The notes beneath the pieces are model-generated. The model did no database searches, was not told where the DNA came from, and saw only the letters and a program-made list of their open reading frames with translations. From an uncultured Pelagibacteraceae bacterium (lineage in GTDB: Bacteria; Pseudomonadota; Alphaproteobacteria; Pelagibacterales; Pelagibacteraceae): a stretch of DNA of 64,000 nucleotides. Of the stretch, positions 27,878 through 35,580 are shown piece after piece (position 1 is the stretch's first letter; each line of letters begins with the position of its first letter). The DNA lies in the NCBI GenBank assembly GCA_902541745.1, contig CACBRW010000002.1:44223-108222 (forward strand). The letters run 5' to 3'. The translations under genes and the position numbers were made by a program.

Positions 27878-28707
27878 ATCTCTAATTTAAAATCAATAGC
27901 AGGGGCACTATGAGTAATGCTACCAACAGAAATTCTACTAACCCCTGTAGATGCAATAGCTTTCACAGTCTTTAAAGTAACATTACCAGAAGCTTCAGTT
28001 TCATAAAGTTTTTTTACTATTTTAACACTTTGTCTTAAATTTTTAATACTCATATTATCTAAGAGAACCCTATTAAATTTTAGACCTAAAATTGATCTAA
28101 GTTGCTTGATTGTATCAACTTCGACAGTAATTTTTTTTCCTTTTTTATTCTTAATAGCTTTTAATACTAAACTACTTAAATCTGAACTAGCAATATGGTT
28201 ATCTTTAATTAAATATTCATCACTTAAATTAAATCTATGATTTGTGCCACCTCCCAATTTAACAGCATATTTTTGGATAACTCTTAAATTAGGAATTGTT
28301 TTTCTTGTGCAACAAATTTTAGTTTTTTTTCCAGCTAATTTTACAAATTCATTTGTTTTAGTCGCTATTCCAGAAATATGAGACAAAAAATTTAAAGCTA
28401 CTCTTTCAGCGATTAGAATATTTTTTACATTGCCTTTAATTAAAGCTACTAAATTGCCTTTTTTAACTCTAGAACCATCTTTTTTTTTAATAATAAATTT
28501 TATTTTATCATCAATTAATACAAAAGCTTGTTTGGCAAATAATAAACCTCCAACAATAGCGCTTTGGTTTGAAATTAATTTAACATTCATAACTTTATCA
28601 TTATTAATTAGACTCGAAGTAATGTCTCCTGAAGGATAAAGGTCTTCGTTTAAAGCAAGCTTAACAGTAGTCTTAATAAATTCTTTGCTTAATTTTATTT
28701 TTGACAC
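27874..28707 (-). CDS. nadC: Nicotinate-nucleotide pyrophosphorylase NadC
   Basis: NadC converts quinolinate and PRPP to nicotinate mononucleotide. The 277-residue protein shows ALNEDLYPSGDITSSL at the N-terminus, ERVALNFLSHISGIAT, CTRKTIPNLRVIQKYAV, GGGTNHRFNLSDEYLIKDNHI, EVDTI and EASGNVTL, all family hallmarks. The start codon is GTG at 28707, 4 bases after the nadA stop, so nadA-nadC form an operon for de novo NAD synthesis. No nadB is adjacent. Confidence 0.96.
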   Translation of the reverse strand: MSKIKLSKEFIKTTVKLALNEDLYPSGDITSSLINNDKVMNVKLISNQSAIVGGLLFAKQAFVLIDDKIKFIIKKKDGSRVKKGNLVALIKGNVKNILIAERVALNFLSHISGIATKTNEFVKLAGKKTKICCTRKTIPNLRVIQKYAVKLGGGTNHRFNLSDEYLIKDNHIASSDLSSLVLKAIKNKKGKKITVEVDTIKQLRSILGLKFNRVLLDNMSIKNLRQSVKIVKKLYETEASGNVTLKTVKAIASTGVSRISVGSITHSAPAIDFKLEI

Positions 28708-28711
28708 TTAA

Positions 28712-29701
28712 TTATCTGCCAATGGCTGCCATTCTTTCTACAGATATTCTGGCTTTATCAATCGTTTCTTTGTCCATAATAATTTCACCAGTCTCATTTT
28801 CTAAACAATTTAATATCTTTGGAAGTGTAATTTTTTTCATGTGAGGACACATATTACATGGTTTAACAAAGTCTACATTTGGATTTTCTATCTGGATATT
28901 GTCACTCATTGAGCACTCAGTAACCATCATTACTTTTTTTGGTTGATTATCTTTTACATATTTGATCATTCCTGATGTTGATCCTGCAAAATCACTTGCT
29001 TCAATAACATCAGGAGGACATTCTGGGTGTGCAATAATTTTAATCCCTGGATTATTTTTTCTAATATCCTCTATTTCTTTTTTATTAAATTGATCATGAA
29101 CAATACAAATTCCTTTCCACGAAATAATTTCAACATCAGTTTGAGATGCAACATATTTAGCCAAATAATCATCAGGTAAAAATATTACTCTTTTTACACC
29201 CAGTGATTTAACAATTTTAACTGCATTAGCAGATGTACAACAAACATCTGTTTCTGCCTTAACCTCAGCTGAAGTGTTCACATAAGAAACAACAGGAACC
29301 CCAGGATATTTTTCTTTTAATAATCTAACATCTTTACCTGTAATAGATGATGATAAAGAACAACCAGCATCCATATCAGGAAGAATAACTTTTTTATTAG
29401 GGCTCATTAATTTTGCAGTTTCTGCCATGAAATGTACCCCAGCCATTAAAATAATATCAGCTGAAGTTTTTGAGGCTTCAATTGCTAATGCAAGAGAGTC
29501 CGCAGAAAAATCTGCAACTCCATGATAAATTTCTGGAGTTTGATAATTGTGAGCTAAAATTACAGCATTCTTCTCTTTTTTTAATTTATTAATTTTATGA
29601 ATGTATGGAGCATGCACATACCATTCAATTTCAGGCATAACCTTAGAAATTTTTTGATAAATAGGATCTGTTGCTTTACGCACTTCTTGTGTAAATTCCA
29701 T
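28712..29701 (-). CDS. nadA: Quinolinate synthase NadA
   Basis: NadA is the [4Fe-4S] enzyme that condenses iminoaspartate with dihydroxyacetone phosphate to quinolinate. It has KNAVILAHNYQTPEIYHGVADFSADS near the start, VCCTSANA (first cluster Cys region), AHPECPPDV (second) and CNMCPHMKKIT (third), with TECSMSDNI before it. The ORF track opens at TTG 29716 (MVKILM). ATG 29701 (MEFTQEVRKATDP) leaves 329 residues and is preferred, although neither has a clear ribosome site. The iminoaspartate source (nadB or an aspartate dehydrogenase) must lie elsewhere. Confidence 0.94.
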   Translation of the reverse strand: MEFTQEVRKATDPIYQKISKVMPEIEWYVHAPYIHKINKLKKEKNAVILAHNYQTPEIYHGVADFSADSLALAIEASKTSADIILMAGVHFMAETAKLMSPNKKVILPDMDAGCSLSSSITGKDVRLLKEKYPGVPVVSYVNTSAEVKAETDVCCTSANAVKIVKSLGVKRVIFLPDDYLAKYVASQTDVEIISWKGICIVHDQFNKKEIEDIRKNNPGIKIIAHPECPPDVIEASDFAGSTSGMIKYVKDNQPKKVMMVTECSMSDNIQIENPNVDFVKPCNMCPHMKKITLPKILNCLENETGEIIMDKETIDKARISVERMAAIGR

Positions 29702-29756
29702 GAGGATTTTTACCAATTTGAATCATGATTGTCATTCATTTATTATGGGACATATC

Positions 29757-29842
29757 GCGGTCGTGCTGAAATTGGTAGACAGGCACGGTTGAGGGCCGTG
29801 TGGACCTAGTCCATGAGAGTTCGAGTCTCTCCGACCGCACCA
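29757..29842 (+). tRNA. tRNA-Leu (anticodon GAG)
   Basis: A complete class II tRNA is visible. The acceptor stem is GCGGTCG (29757-29763) paired with CGACCGC (29832-29838), then discriminator A and an encoded CCA. The anticodon arm is CACGG-TTGAGGG-CCGTG, giving anticodon GAG (Leu, CUC/CUU). A long variable arm TGGAC-CTAG-TCCA and a T arm GAGAG-TTCGAGT-CTCTC follow. The length is 86 bases with CCA. It lies between divergent nadA and a small membrane-protein gene. Confidence 0.97.
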
Positions 29843-29868
29843 AAGTGAATTTTATATAGGAGTTTTTG

Positions 29869-30027
29869 ATGGATAAATTACTTTCAGTAATATTTATGAT
29901 TGGAGTTTTGCTTTTAGTTCTTCCTAGCTTTTTACAATCAAATTCTAAATTAAAGCAATTTCTTAAAAATCTCAGTATTTGGATTATTATAGTCTTTATA
30001 ATTTTAATGATTGTTTATTTGTTTTAA
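29869..30027 (+). CDS. Small two-helix membrane protein (52 aa, not in ORF track)
   Basis: Reading the + strand 26 bases after tRNA-Leu gives an open frame of 52 codons from ATG 29869 to TAA 30027. It begins MDKLLSVIFMIGVLLLVLPS and ends IIIVFIILMIVYLF. Two hydrophobic helices (about residues 4-20 and 37-52) flank a basic loop (SNSKLKQFLKN). A good ribosome site TAGGAG stands 6 bases upstream. The tRNA, the AGGAG and a stop only 8 bases before convergent ygfZ all suggest a real gene. The double-helix, basic-loop layout resembles the N-terminus of some membrane-anchored aspartic proteases of alphaproteobacteria, but no protease part follows. Function is unknown. Confidence 0.65.
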   Translation: MDKLLSVIFMIGVLLLVLPSFLQSNSKLKQFLKNLSIWIIIVFIILMIVYLF

Positions 30028-30035
30028 TAAGAAAA

Positions 30036-30926
30036 TTAGTTTTTTATCCAATCAGGTTTATTAATATTTATTGAAGCGTCTTCAGTTTTAAAATTAGCTT
30101 TTTCATTAAAGTTTTCGTTTAAGTATTTTACTAAAGCAAAAGGGTAGTCACTATCAATTAAAACCTTACCTATTTCTATTTCATTATTATAAATACTTTC
30201 GCCTTCATGTAGTTTTCCACTAATTACATTTATTGGAAATAATCTTTTTGAAAGCTTGTTCTTTAATTTGATTCGCGCTGTATTTTCCTGACCAACATAA
30301 CAGCCCTTTTTGAAATCAATTCCATTTAATTCTTCAAAGTTACACTCAATACCAAACAATTTGTCTTTCAATTTATTTAAATCTTTTGGAACTATTCCCA
30401 ATTTATGACTCAATGAATAATATTCTTTAAGATTAGCATCATGAAGATCTAGTTTTTTTAAAGATAAATAAAGTTTTTCTAAATTAATTATTAATCTGGC
30501 ACCTAAATCTTTATTTCTTGGATCTAAAATAATTGGATCTTCCCTGTATTTAATTGTAAATCCAGGTTCATCTTTTGCTTGATCAAAAGTTAAGAATTTT
30601 TCATTAGAAAATGCTGCTACAACAAATTCATTACTTAAATTGAGAATTTCAACTTTTGATCTAAGTTTATACATGGATAATTGTTTGAATAACTCTTCTG
30701 CCTGAGTTTTTTCACAATCTAAAAGATATCCAGACTTATGTTTTAAGATTATAAATTCATATAAAAATTTACCTTGGGGTGTAAGTAATGAACTAAAACA
30801 ACTATTTACATCACTTACTTTGTTTATGTCGTTACTAATGAGATTTTGAAGAAACTCTTTTGCATCTTCTCCGTTAATGTAAAGAATTGCTCTGTCATCT
30901 AAAATATATACGTTTTTGATATTCAT
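30036..30926 (-). CDS. ygfZ: Folate-binding Fe-S repair protein YgfZ
   Basis: YgfZ is a GcvT-like tetrahydrofolate-binding protein needed for maintenance of some Fe-S enzymes. The 296-residue protein has the N-terminal RAILYINGEDAKEFLQNLISNDI. The diagnostic motif KGCYVGQENTARIKLK (family K-G-C-[YF]-x-G-Q-E) includes the conserved cysteine. No glycine-cleavage genes are adjacent, which supports YgfZ over GcvT. Nearby NadA is a 4Fe-4S enzyme and might be a client (inference). Confidence 0.88.
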   Translation of the reverse strand: MNIKNVYILDDRAILYINGEDAKEFLQNLISNDINKVSDVNSCFSSLLTPQGKFLYEFIILKHKSGYLLDCEKTQAEELFKQLSMYKLRSKVEILNLSNEFVVAAFSNEKFLTFDQAKDEPGFTIKYREDPIILDPRNKDLGARLIINLEKLYLSLKKLDLHDANLKEYYSLSHKLGIVPKDLNKLKDKLFGIECNFEELNGIDFKKGCYVGQENTARIKLKNKLSKRLFPINVISGKLHEGESIYNNEIEIGKVLIDSDYPFALVKYLNENFNEKANFKTEDASININKPDWIKN

Positions 30927-30969
30927 AATTGATTAATTATAGAATGTAATATAATAACAATCTCTCAAA

Positions 30970-32277
30970 ATGTTAGATCTTATAATTAAAAACGGACAAT
31001 GTTACATCGATGGTGAGTTAAAAGATGTAGATGTTGCTATAAAAGATAGAAAAATTCAACAGATTGGACAAATTTCAGAGGAAGCAAAAGAGACAATTAA
31101 TGCAGAAGGCCATACAGTATTACCTGGCTGCATAGATACCCAAACACATTTTAGAGAACCAGGATCTACAGATACTGAGGATCTTCATTCAGGGAGTAGA
31201 GCAGCAATTGTAGGTGGCATTACAAGTGTATTTGAAATGCCAAACACTAATCCCCCAACTTCCAATATGAAAGAATTTCAAAGAAAATTAGATCTCGCTA
31301 AAAATAGAATGTATTCCAATTATGCTTTTTACTTTGGAGCAACAGCAGACAATGCGGATGATTTAGCAAGTCTAGAGGGTTTAGAAGGTTGCTGTGGAAT
31401 TAAGCTTTTTGCAGGTTCTTCGACTGGTAATTTATTAGTTGCTGAAGAAGACGATATAGATAAAGTTTTTCAAAATGCTTCAAAAGTCGTAGCAGTTCAT
31501 TCTGAAGATGAGGCAATTTTAAAAAATAATAAGAAATTGATTAAAGAAGGAGATGTACACACTCACCCTGTATGGAGAAGTGCAGAATGTGCGATAGCAT
31601 CTACTAGAAGAATTGTTCGAATTGCAGAAAAGTACAACAAAAAAGCTCATGTGCTTCATATTACTACAAAAGAAGAAATTGACTTTCTTTCTCAACATAA
31701 AGGTAACATTACATTTGAGATTACCCCACAGCATTTAACTCTTTATGCTCCAGATTGTTATGACAAGCTAGGAACTTATGCTCAGATGAATCCACCATTA
31801 AGAGATAAATCTCATTATGATAGATTATGGTATGGTGTTAGGAATAACTTCAATGATACTATTGGATCTGATCATGCTCCTCATTTAAAAGAAAATAAAA
31901 ATAAAGTATATCCAAATACCCCTTCGGGAATGCCAGGAGTTCAAACTTTAATGCCCGTAATGTTAAATCACATAAATGATGGAAAATTATCTCTTAACCA
32001 ATTGATGAACTTTGTTTGTGAAAATCCAGTAAAGATTTTTGGAATTAAAAACAAAGGATTTATTAAAGAAGGATACGATGCAGACTTTACAATTGTGGAT
32101 ATGAACAAAATTATAGAGATTAAAAACGAAAATATAGAAAGTAAATGTAAGTGGTCACCATTTAATGGATTTAAATTTAAAGGAACACCAACTCATACAA
32201 TTATTGCTGGTAAAATTAAAATGCAAGATGGCAAAATTTTAGGTGATCCTGATGGAACACCTTTGCAATTCAGCTAA
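30970..32277 (+). CDS. pyrC: Dihydroorotase (class I)
   Basis: Dihydroorotase cyclises carbamoyl aspartate in pyrimidine synthesis. The 435-residue amidohydrolase has the metal site DTQTHFREPGSTDTEDL, the allantoinase/dihydroorotase signature SRAAIVGGITSVFEMPNTNPP, GIKLFAG (with the lysine expected to be carbamylated), HSEDEA, HVLHITTKEE and GSDHAPH. This long form is the class I type often called pyrC or pyrX. Allantoinase or hydantoinase activity is possible, but the motifs fit dihydroorotase. It overlaps the convergent SMR gene by 8 bases. Confidence 0.88.
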   Translation: MLDLIIKNGQCYIDGELKDVDVAIKDRKIQQIGQISEEAKETINAEGHTVLPGCIDTQTHFREPGSTDTEDLHSGSRAAIVGGITSVFEMPNTNPPTSNMKEFQRKLDLAKNRMYSNYAFYFGATADNADDLASLEGLEGCCGIKLFAGSSTGNLLVAEEDDIDKVFQNASKVVAVHSEDEAILKNNKKLIKEGDVHTHPVWRSAECAIASTRRIVRIAEKYNKKAHVLHITTKEEIDFLSQHKGNITFEITPQHLTLYAPDCYDKLGTYAQMNPPLRDKSHYDRLWYGVRNNFNDTIGSDHAPHLKENKNKVYPNTPSGMPGVQTLMPVMLNHINDGKLSLNQLMNFVCENPVKIFGIKNKGFIKEGYDADFTIVDMNKIIEIKNENIESKCKWSPFNGFKFKGTPTHTIIAGKIKMQDGKILGDPDGTPLQFS

Positions 32278-32602
32278 GCTTTGCAGTAAAACTATTTACT
32301 AAAATTATACCTATCACGATTAAGAATAATCCTAATATCGTTTGCCAAGTCAAAGTTTGTTTAAAAAATATATAGCCAAAAATTGCAATTGTAAAAATTC
32401 CAAGACCACTCCATGTTGCATACATAATAGCGATAGGAATCTTATCTGCTACAAAAGTTAAAAGATAGAATGCACAAAGATAAAAGAATGCAAGAGCAAC
32501 TGTTGGGATTAGTTTTGTAAAATTTTGAGTTACAGGTAATAACATTGTACCAGCAACCTCAAAAAATACTGCTCCTGCAAGAAGTAAATATGTTTTAAAC
32601 AT
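32270..32602 (-). CDS. Small multidrug resistance (SMR) family transporter
   Basis: This 110-residue protein has four transmembrane helices and the SMR signature glutamate in the first helix (AGAVFFEVAGTMLLP). It also has the conserved Ala-Met-Tyr-Ala-Trp-Ser-Gly-Leu-Gly block IMYATWSGLGIF. SMR proteins exchange protons for lipophilic cations, guanidinium or polyamines; the substrate cannot be told here. The start codon lies within the 3' end of prpE (8-base overlap), so it is co-transcribed and probably translationally coupled to it. Confidence 0.85.
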   Translation of the reverse strand: MFKTYLLLAGAVFFEVAGTMLLPVTQNFTKLIPTVALAFFYLCAFYLLTFVADKIPIAIMYATWSGLGIFTIAIFGYIFFKQTLTWQTILGLFLIVIGIILVNSFTAKLS

Positions 32603-34496
32603 TGTTTAAAATTTTGTGTTGTATTAAATCTTCCTTTATTTCTGTTAATATTGCTGGATCATCAATTGTAGGAGGTACTTTATATTCCACATTATCAGCA
32701 ATTTTTCTAATTGTTCCTCTTAAAATTTTACCTGATCTTGTTTTTGGCAATCTTTTAATGACAATCACTACTTTAAATGCAGCAACTGGTCCAATTTTAT
32801 CTCTTACCATTTGCACACATTCTCTGGATATAGTGTCATTATCTTTATCAACACCAGATTTTAAAACTACTAGACCAATAGGCAATTGACCTTTTAATTT
32901 ATCTGCAATTCCAATTACTGCACATTCTGCAACAGATTGATGTTCTGATAAAACTTCTTCAATAGCACCTGTAGATAATCTGTGGCCCGCCACATTTATG
33001 ATGTCATCGGTTCTAGACATTATCCAAATATAACCATCTTCGTCGATGTGTCCCGCGTCATAAGTTTGGTAATATCCCTCGTAATTAGACATATAGTTTT
33101 CTTTATACCGTTCGTCAGCATTCCATAATGTTGGGAATGTTCCTGGTGGTAAAGGTAGTTTTACAACAATATCTCCCATTTCATTGGGTTTTGCTAATGA
33201 TTGATCCGGCTTAATGATTTTTACATCATAACCAGGTACAGCTTTACAGGCTGAACCATATTTTGTTTCCATCATTTCAATTCCAGTACAATTTGAGCTA
33301 ATTGCCCAACTAGTCTCCGTTTGCCACCAATGATCAATAACTGGAACTTTAAGTAAATTTTCAGCCCACTTTATAGTATCTGGATCAGCTCTCTCTCCAG
33401 CAAGAAATAAGCTTTCAAAACTGCTTAGATCATATTTTGAGAAAAATTTGCCTTCAGGATCTTCTTTCTTTATCGCTCTAAAAGCTGTTGGAGCTGTAAA
33501 AAGAGATTTTACTTTATAATCTGAAATGATTTTCCAAAATGCTCCTGCATCTGGTGTTCCAACAGGCTTACCTTCAAACAAAACTGTAGTGCATCCCTTA
33601 AATAAAGGAGCATAAACAATATAAGAGTGTCCAACAATCCAACCAATGTCGCTCGCAGACCACCAAATGTCGTCTGTATCAATGTTGTAGATATTTTTCA
33701 TTGTCCATTTGAGAGCAACAACGTGCCCCCCGATATCTCTGACTATCCCTTTTGGAGTTCCAGTAGTACCTGATGTATATAAAATATAGGCAAACTCATT
33801 TGAGTTCATTTCAACACAGTCTGCATTTTTAGCATCAGAGACAACCTCTTGCCAACTGACCTCGTTAGGCACATTCAGTTTTACCTCATTTCCTGGTCTT
33901 TGGAACAAAATTATCTTTTCAATTTTATGATTGGCTATTTTTATAGCCTCATCAACAAGAGGTTTATACTCAACAGTTCTACCGGGCTCAAAGCCACATG
34001 AAGCGGTCACTAATATTTTTGCTTTACTATCATCTATTCTACTTGCAAGCTCATTTGATGCAAAACCACCAAATACAACAGAGTGAATTGCACCGATTCT
34101 TGCACAAGCAAGCATTGCAACTACTGCCTCAGGGATCATTGGCATGTAAATAATCACTCGATCACCTTTATTAGCACCTTGAGCTTTCAATGCCCCTGCA
34201 AATTTAGAGACCTTCGATCTTAATTCCTCAAAAGTGAACTGACTTTTGTTACCTGTAATAGGACTATCGTAGATTAATGCTGTTTTTTGTCCTCTTCCTT
34301 GATCAATGTGAATGTCTAAAGCGTTATAACAGGTATTTGTGACCCCATCTTCGAACCATTTATAGAAAGGTGGGTTAGATTTATTCAAAATTTTTGATGG
34401 TTTTTTAAACCAAAAGATATCGTCAGATGCTTCTTGCCAAAATTTTTCAGGATTTTTAAGAGAATTTTCGTAAATTTGATTAAATCTAGAAGACAT
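32595..34496 (-). CDS. prpE: Propionyl-CoA synthetase PrpE
   Basis: This 633-residue acyl-CoA synthetase belongs to the ANL superfamily. It has the ACAS N-terminal domain, then YNALDIHIDQGRGQKTALIYDSPITG, which resembles PrpE/ACSS3 rather than AcsA. The AMP loop YILYTSGTTGTPKGIVRDIGGH, WWQTETSW and the C-terminal acyl-adenylate lysine motif KTRSGKILRG follow. It would activate propionate (perhaps acetate or other short acids) to the CoA thioester. No methylcitrate or methylmalonyl genes are adjacent. It diverges from the proteorhodopsin gene across a 210-base gap. Confidence 0.85.
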   Translation of the reverse strand: MSSRFNQIYENSLKNPEKFWQEASDDIFWFKKPSKILNKSNPPFYKWFEDGVTNTCYNALDIHIDQGRGQKTALIYDSPITGNKSQFTFEELRSKVSKFAGALKAQGANKGDRVIIYMPMIPEAVVAMLACARIGAIHSVVFGGFASNELASRIDDSKAKILVTASCGFEPGRTVEYKPLVDEAIKIANHKIEKIILFQRPGNEVKLNVPNEVSWQEVVSDAKNADCVEMNSNEFAYILYTSGTTGTPKGIVRDIGGHVVALKWTMKNIYNIDTDDIWWSASDIGWIVGHSYIVYAPLFKGCTTVLFEGKPVGTPDAGAFWKIISDYKVKSLFTAPTAFRAIKKEDPEGKFFSKYDLSSFESLFLAGERADPDTIKWAENLLKVPVIDHWWQTETSWAISSNCTGIEMMETKYGSACKAVPGYDVKIIKPDQSLAKPNEMGDIVVKLPLPPGTFPTLWNADERYKENYMSNYEGYYQTYDAGHIDEDGYIWIMSRTDDIINVAGHRLSTGAIEEVLSEHQSVAECAVIGIADKLKGQLPIGLVVLKSGVDKDNDTISRECVQMVRDKIGPVAAFKVVIVIKRLPKTRSGKILRGTIRKIADNVEYKVPPTIDDPAILTEIKEDLIQHKILNNV

Positions 34497-34706
34497 AAAA
34501 ATTTGATTCGAATTCCTTATTTTTTTTGATTTTTAACTTATAAATTGTATTTAATTTTAAAAATTAAGTAAAATCAATGCTTATTAATGACAATTAAGTC
34601 TTCATAAAACTATTTTAATTTGCTATCTAACCACGAAATTGGCTTAAGGTAACTTAAGTCTAGTTTATATAAACTAAAATAAAAACTAACGAAGAGGGAG
34701 TTTTTT
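34497..34706. promoter_or_regulatory. Divergent promoter region of prpE and proteorhodopsin
   Basis: This 210-base gap is the longest without a gene. It contains a direct repeat of CTTAAG (34643-34648 and 34653-34658, 10 bases apart). A perfect 16-base palindrome TAGTTTATATAAACTA lies at 34661-34676. Next comes a strong ribosome site GAAGAGGGAG just before ATG 34707. A TATA-rich -10 candidate lies inside the palindrome, with TTAAGG (34644-34649) as a possible -35. A second AT-only inverted repeat, TTAATTTT-A-AAAATTAA, lies at 34551-34567. Repeats are seen; promoter placement and any regulator are inferred. Confidence 0.5.
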
Positions 34707-35480
34707 ATGAAAAAACTTAAACTGTTTGCTTTGGCAGCTATGGCCTTGATAGGTTTTTCAGGTATAGCTATTGCAGCAGACGCAACGATGTTGATGCAAG
34801 ATGACTTCGTAGGAATTTCATTCTGGGTTATCTCTATGGGAATGTTAGCAGCTACTGCTTTCTTTTTCATGGAAGCAGGCAATGTCGCATCAGGCTGGAG
34901 AACATCAGTTATTGTTGCTGGTCTAGTAACTGGTATTGCATTCATACACTACATGTACATGAGAGAAGTATGGGTTGCTACTGGAGACTCACCAACTGTT
35001 TACAGATACATTGACTGGTTAATCACTGTGCCACTACAGATGGTAGAATTCTATTTAATTCTAGCAGCTATTGGTAAAGCAAATTCTGGAATGTTCTGGA
35101 GATTATTAATTGGTTCATTAGTAATGCTAATCGGTGGATACTTAGGTGAAGCAGGATATATCAATGCTACACTTGGTTTCATCATCGGTATGGCAGGTTG
35201 GGTATACATTCTTTATGAAGTATTCTCAGGTGAAGCTGGTAAAGCTGCAGCAAAAAGTGGTAACAAGGCTCTTGTAACCGCTTTTGGTGCAATGAGAATG
35301 ATCGTTACAGTAGGTTGGGCAATTTACCCATTAGGTTATGTATTTGGTTACTTAACTGGTGGTGTAGACGCTAACTCACTAAACGTTGTTTACAACTTAG
35401 CTGACTTCATTAACAAAATTGCATTTGGTCTAGTAATCTGGGCTGCTGCAACTAGTTCTGCGGGAAGAAGAGCTAAGTAA
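34707..35480 (+). CDS. Proteorhodopsin, blue-tuned
   Basis: This is a light-driven proton pump with retinal bound by a lysine. The 257-residue protein has a signal peptide (about 1-22, cut near AIAA) and seven helices. The key residues are present: His81 (counterion partner), proton acceptor Asp103 in YRYIDWLITVPL, proton donor Glu114 in QMVEFYLILA and Schiff-base Lys237 in LADFINKIAF. Position 111 (105 in the reference numbering) is Gln, the spectral tuning residue of blue-absorbing forms. A strong ribosome site precedes it and an intrinsic terminator follows, so it is largely an independent unit. No beta-carotene dioxygenase or crt genes are in the window, so retinal synthesis must be encoded elsewhere. 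Confidence 0.97.
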   Translation: MKKLKLFALAAMALIGFSGIAIAADATMLMQDDFVGISFWVISMGMLAATAFFFMEAGNVASGWRTSVIVAGLVTGIAFIHYMYMREVWVATGDSPTVYRYIDWLITVPLQMVEFYLILAAIGKANSGMFWRLLIGSLVMLIGGYLGEAGYINATLGFIIGMAGWVYILYEVFSGEAGKAAAKSGNKALVTAFGAMRMIVTVGWAIYPLGYVFGYLTGGVDANSLNVVYNLADFINKIAFGLVIWAAATSSAGRRAK

Positions 35481-35499
35481 TTTAGCTAAATTTTAAATT

Positions 35500-35535
35500 A
35501 AGGGCAGGTACAATTTTGTACTTGCCCTTTTTTTT
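35500..35535 (+). terminator. Intrinsic terminator after proteorhodopsin
   Basis: AAGGGCAGGTACAA pairs with TTGTACTTGCCCTT (14 positions, one G-T wobble) around a tiny loop and is followed by a run of eight T from 35528 to 35535. It sits 20 bases after the stop codon. It is one of only two strong intrinsic terminators I see in the window; the other follows recA. Confidence 0.92.
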
Positions 35536-35544
35536 ACCTTCATT

Positions 35545-35575
35545 AAAATTATGTATAATAACTATACATAATTTT
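35545..35575. promoter_or_regulatory. 13-bp inverted repeat over the desaturase -10 box
   Basis: AAAATTATGTATA (35545-35557) and TATACATAATTTT (35563-35575) are perfect inverted repeats separated by ATAAC. A consensus -10 TATAAT (35554-35559) lies across the left arm and the spacer, and the desaturase ATG is 6 bases after the repeat. The layout suits a repressor operator covering a promoter with a very short leader. A hairpin acting in RNA is the alternative. No known operator is recognised. Confidence 0.55.
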
Positions 35576-35580
35576 TATAT

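Noticed and set aside
34610-34945. Minus-strand ORF of 111 aa over the proteorhodopsin start
   Set aside because: It is antisense to the proteorhodopsin coding region and its promoter, with no family likeness and codon bias explained by the sense gene.
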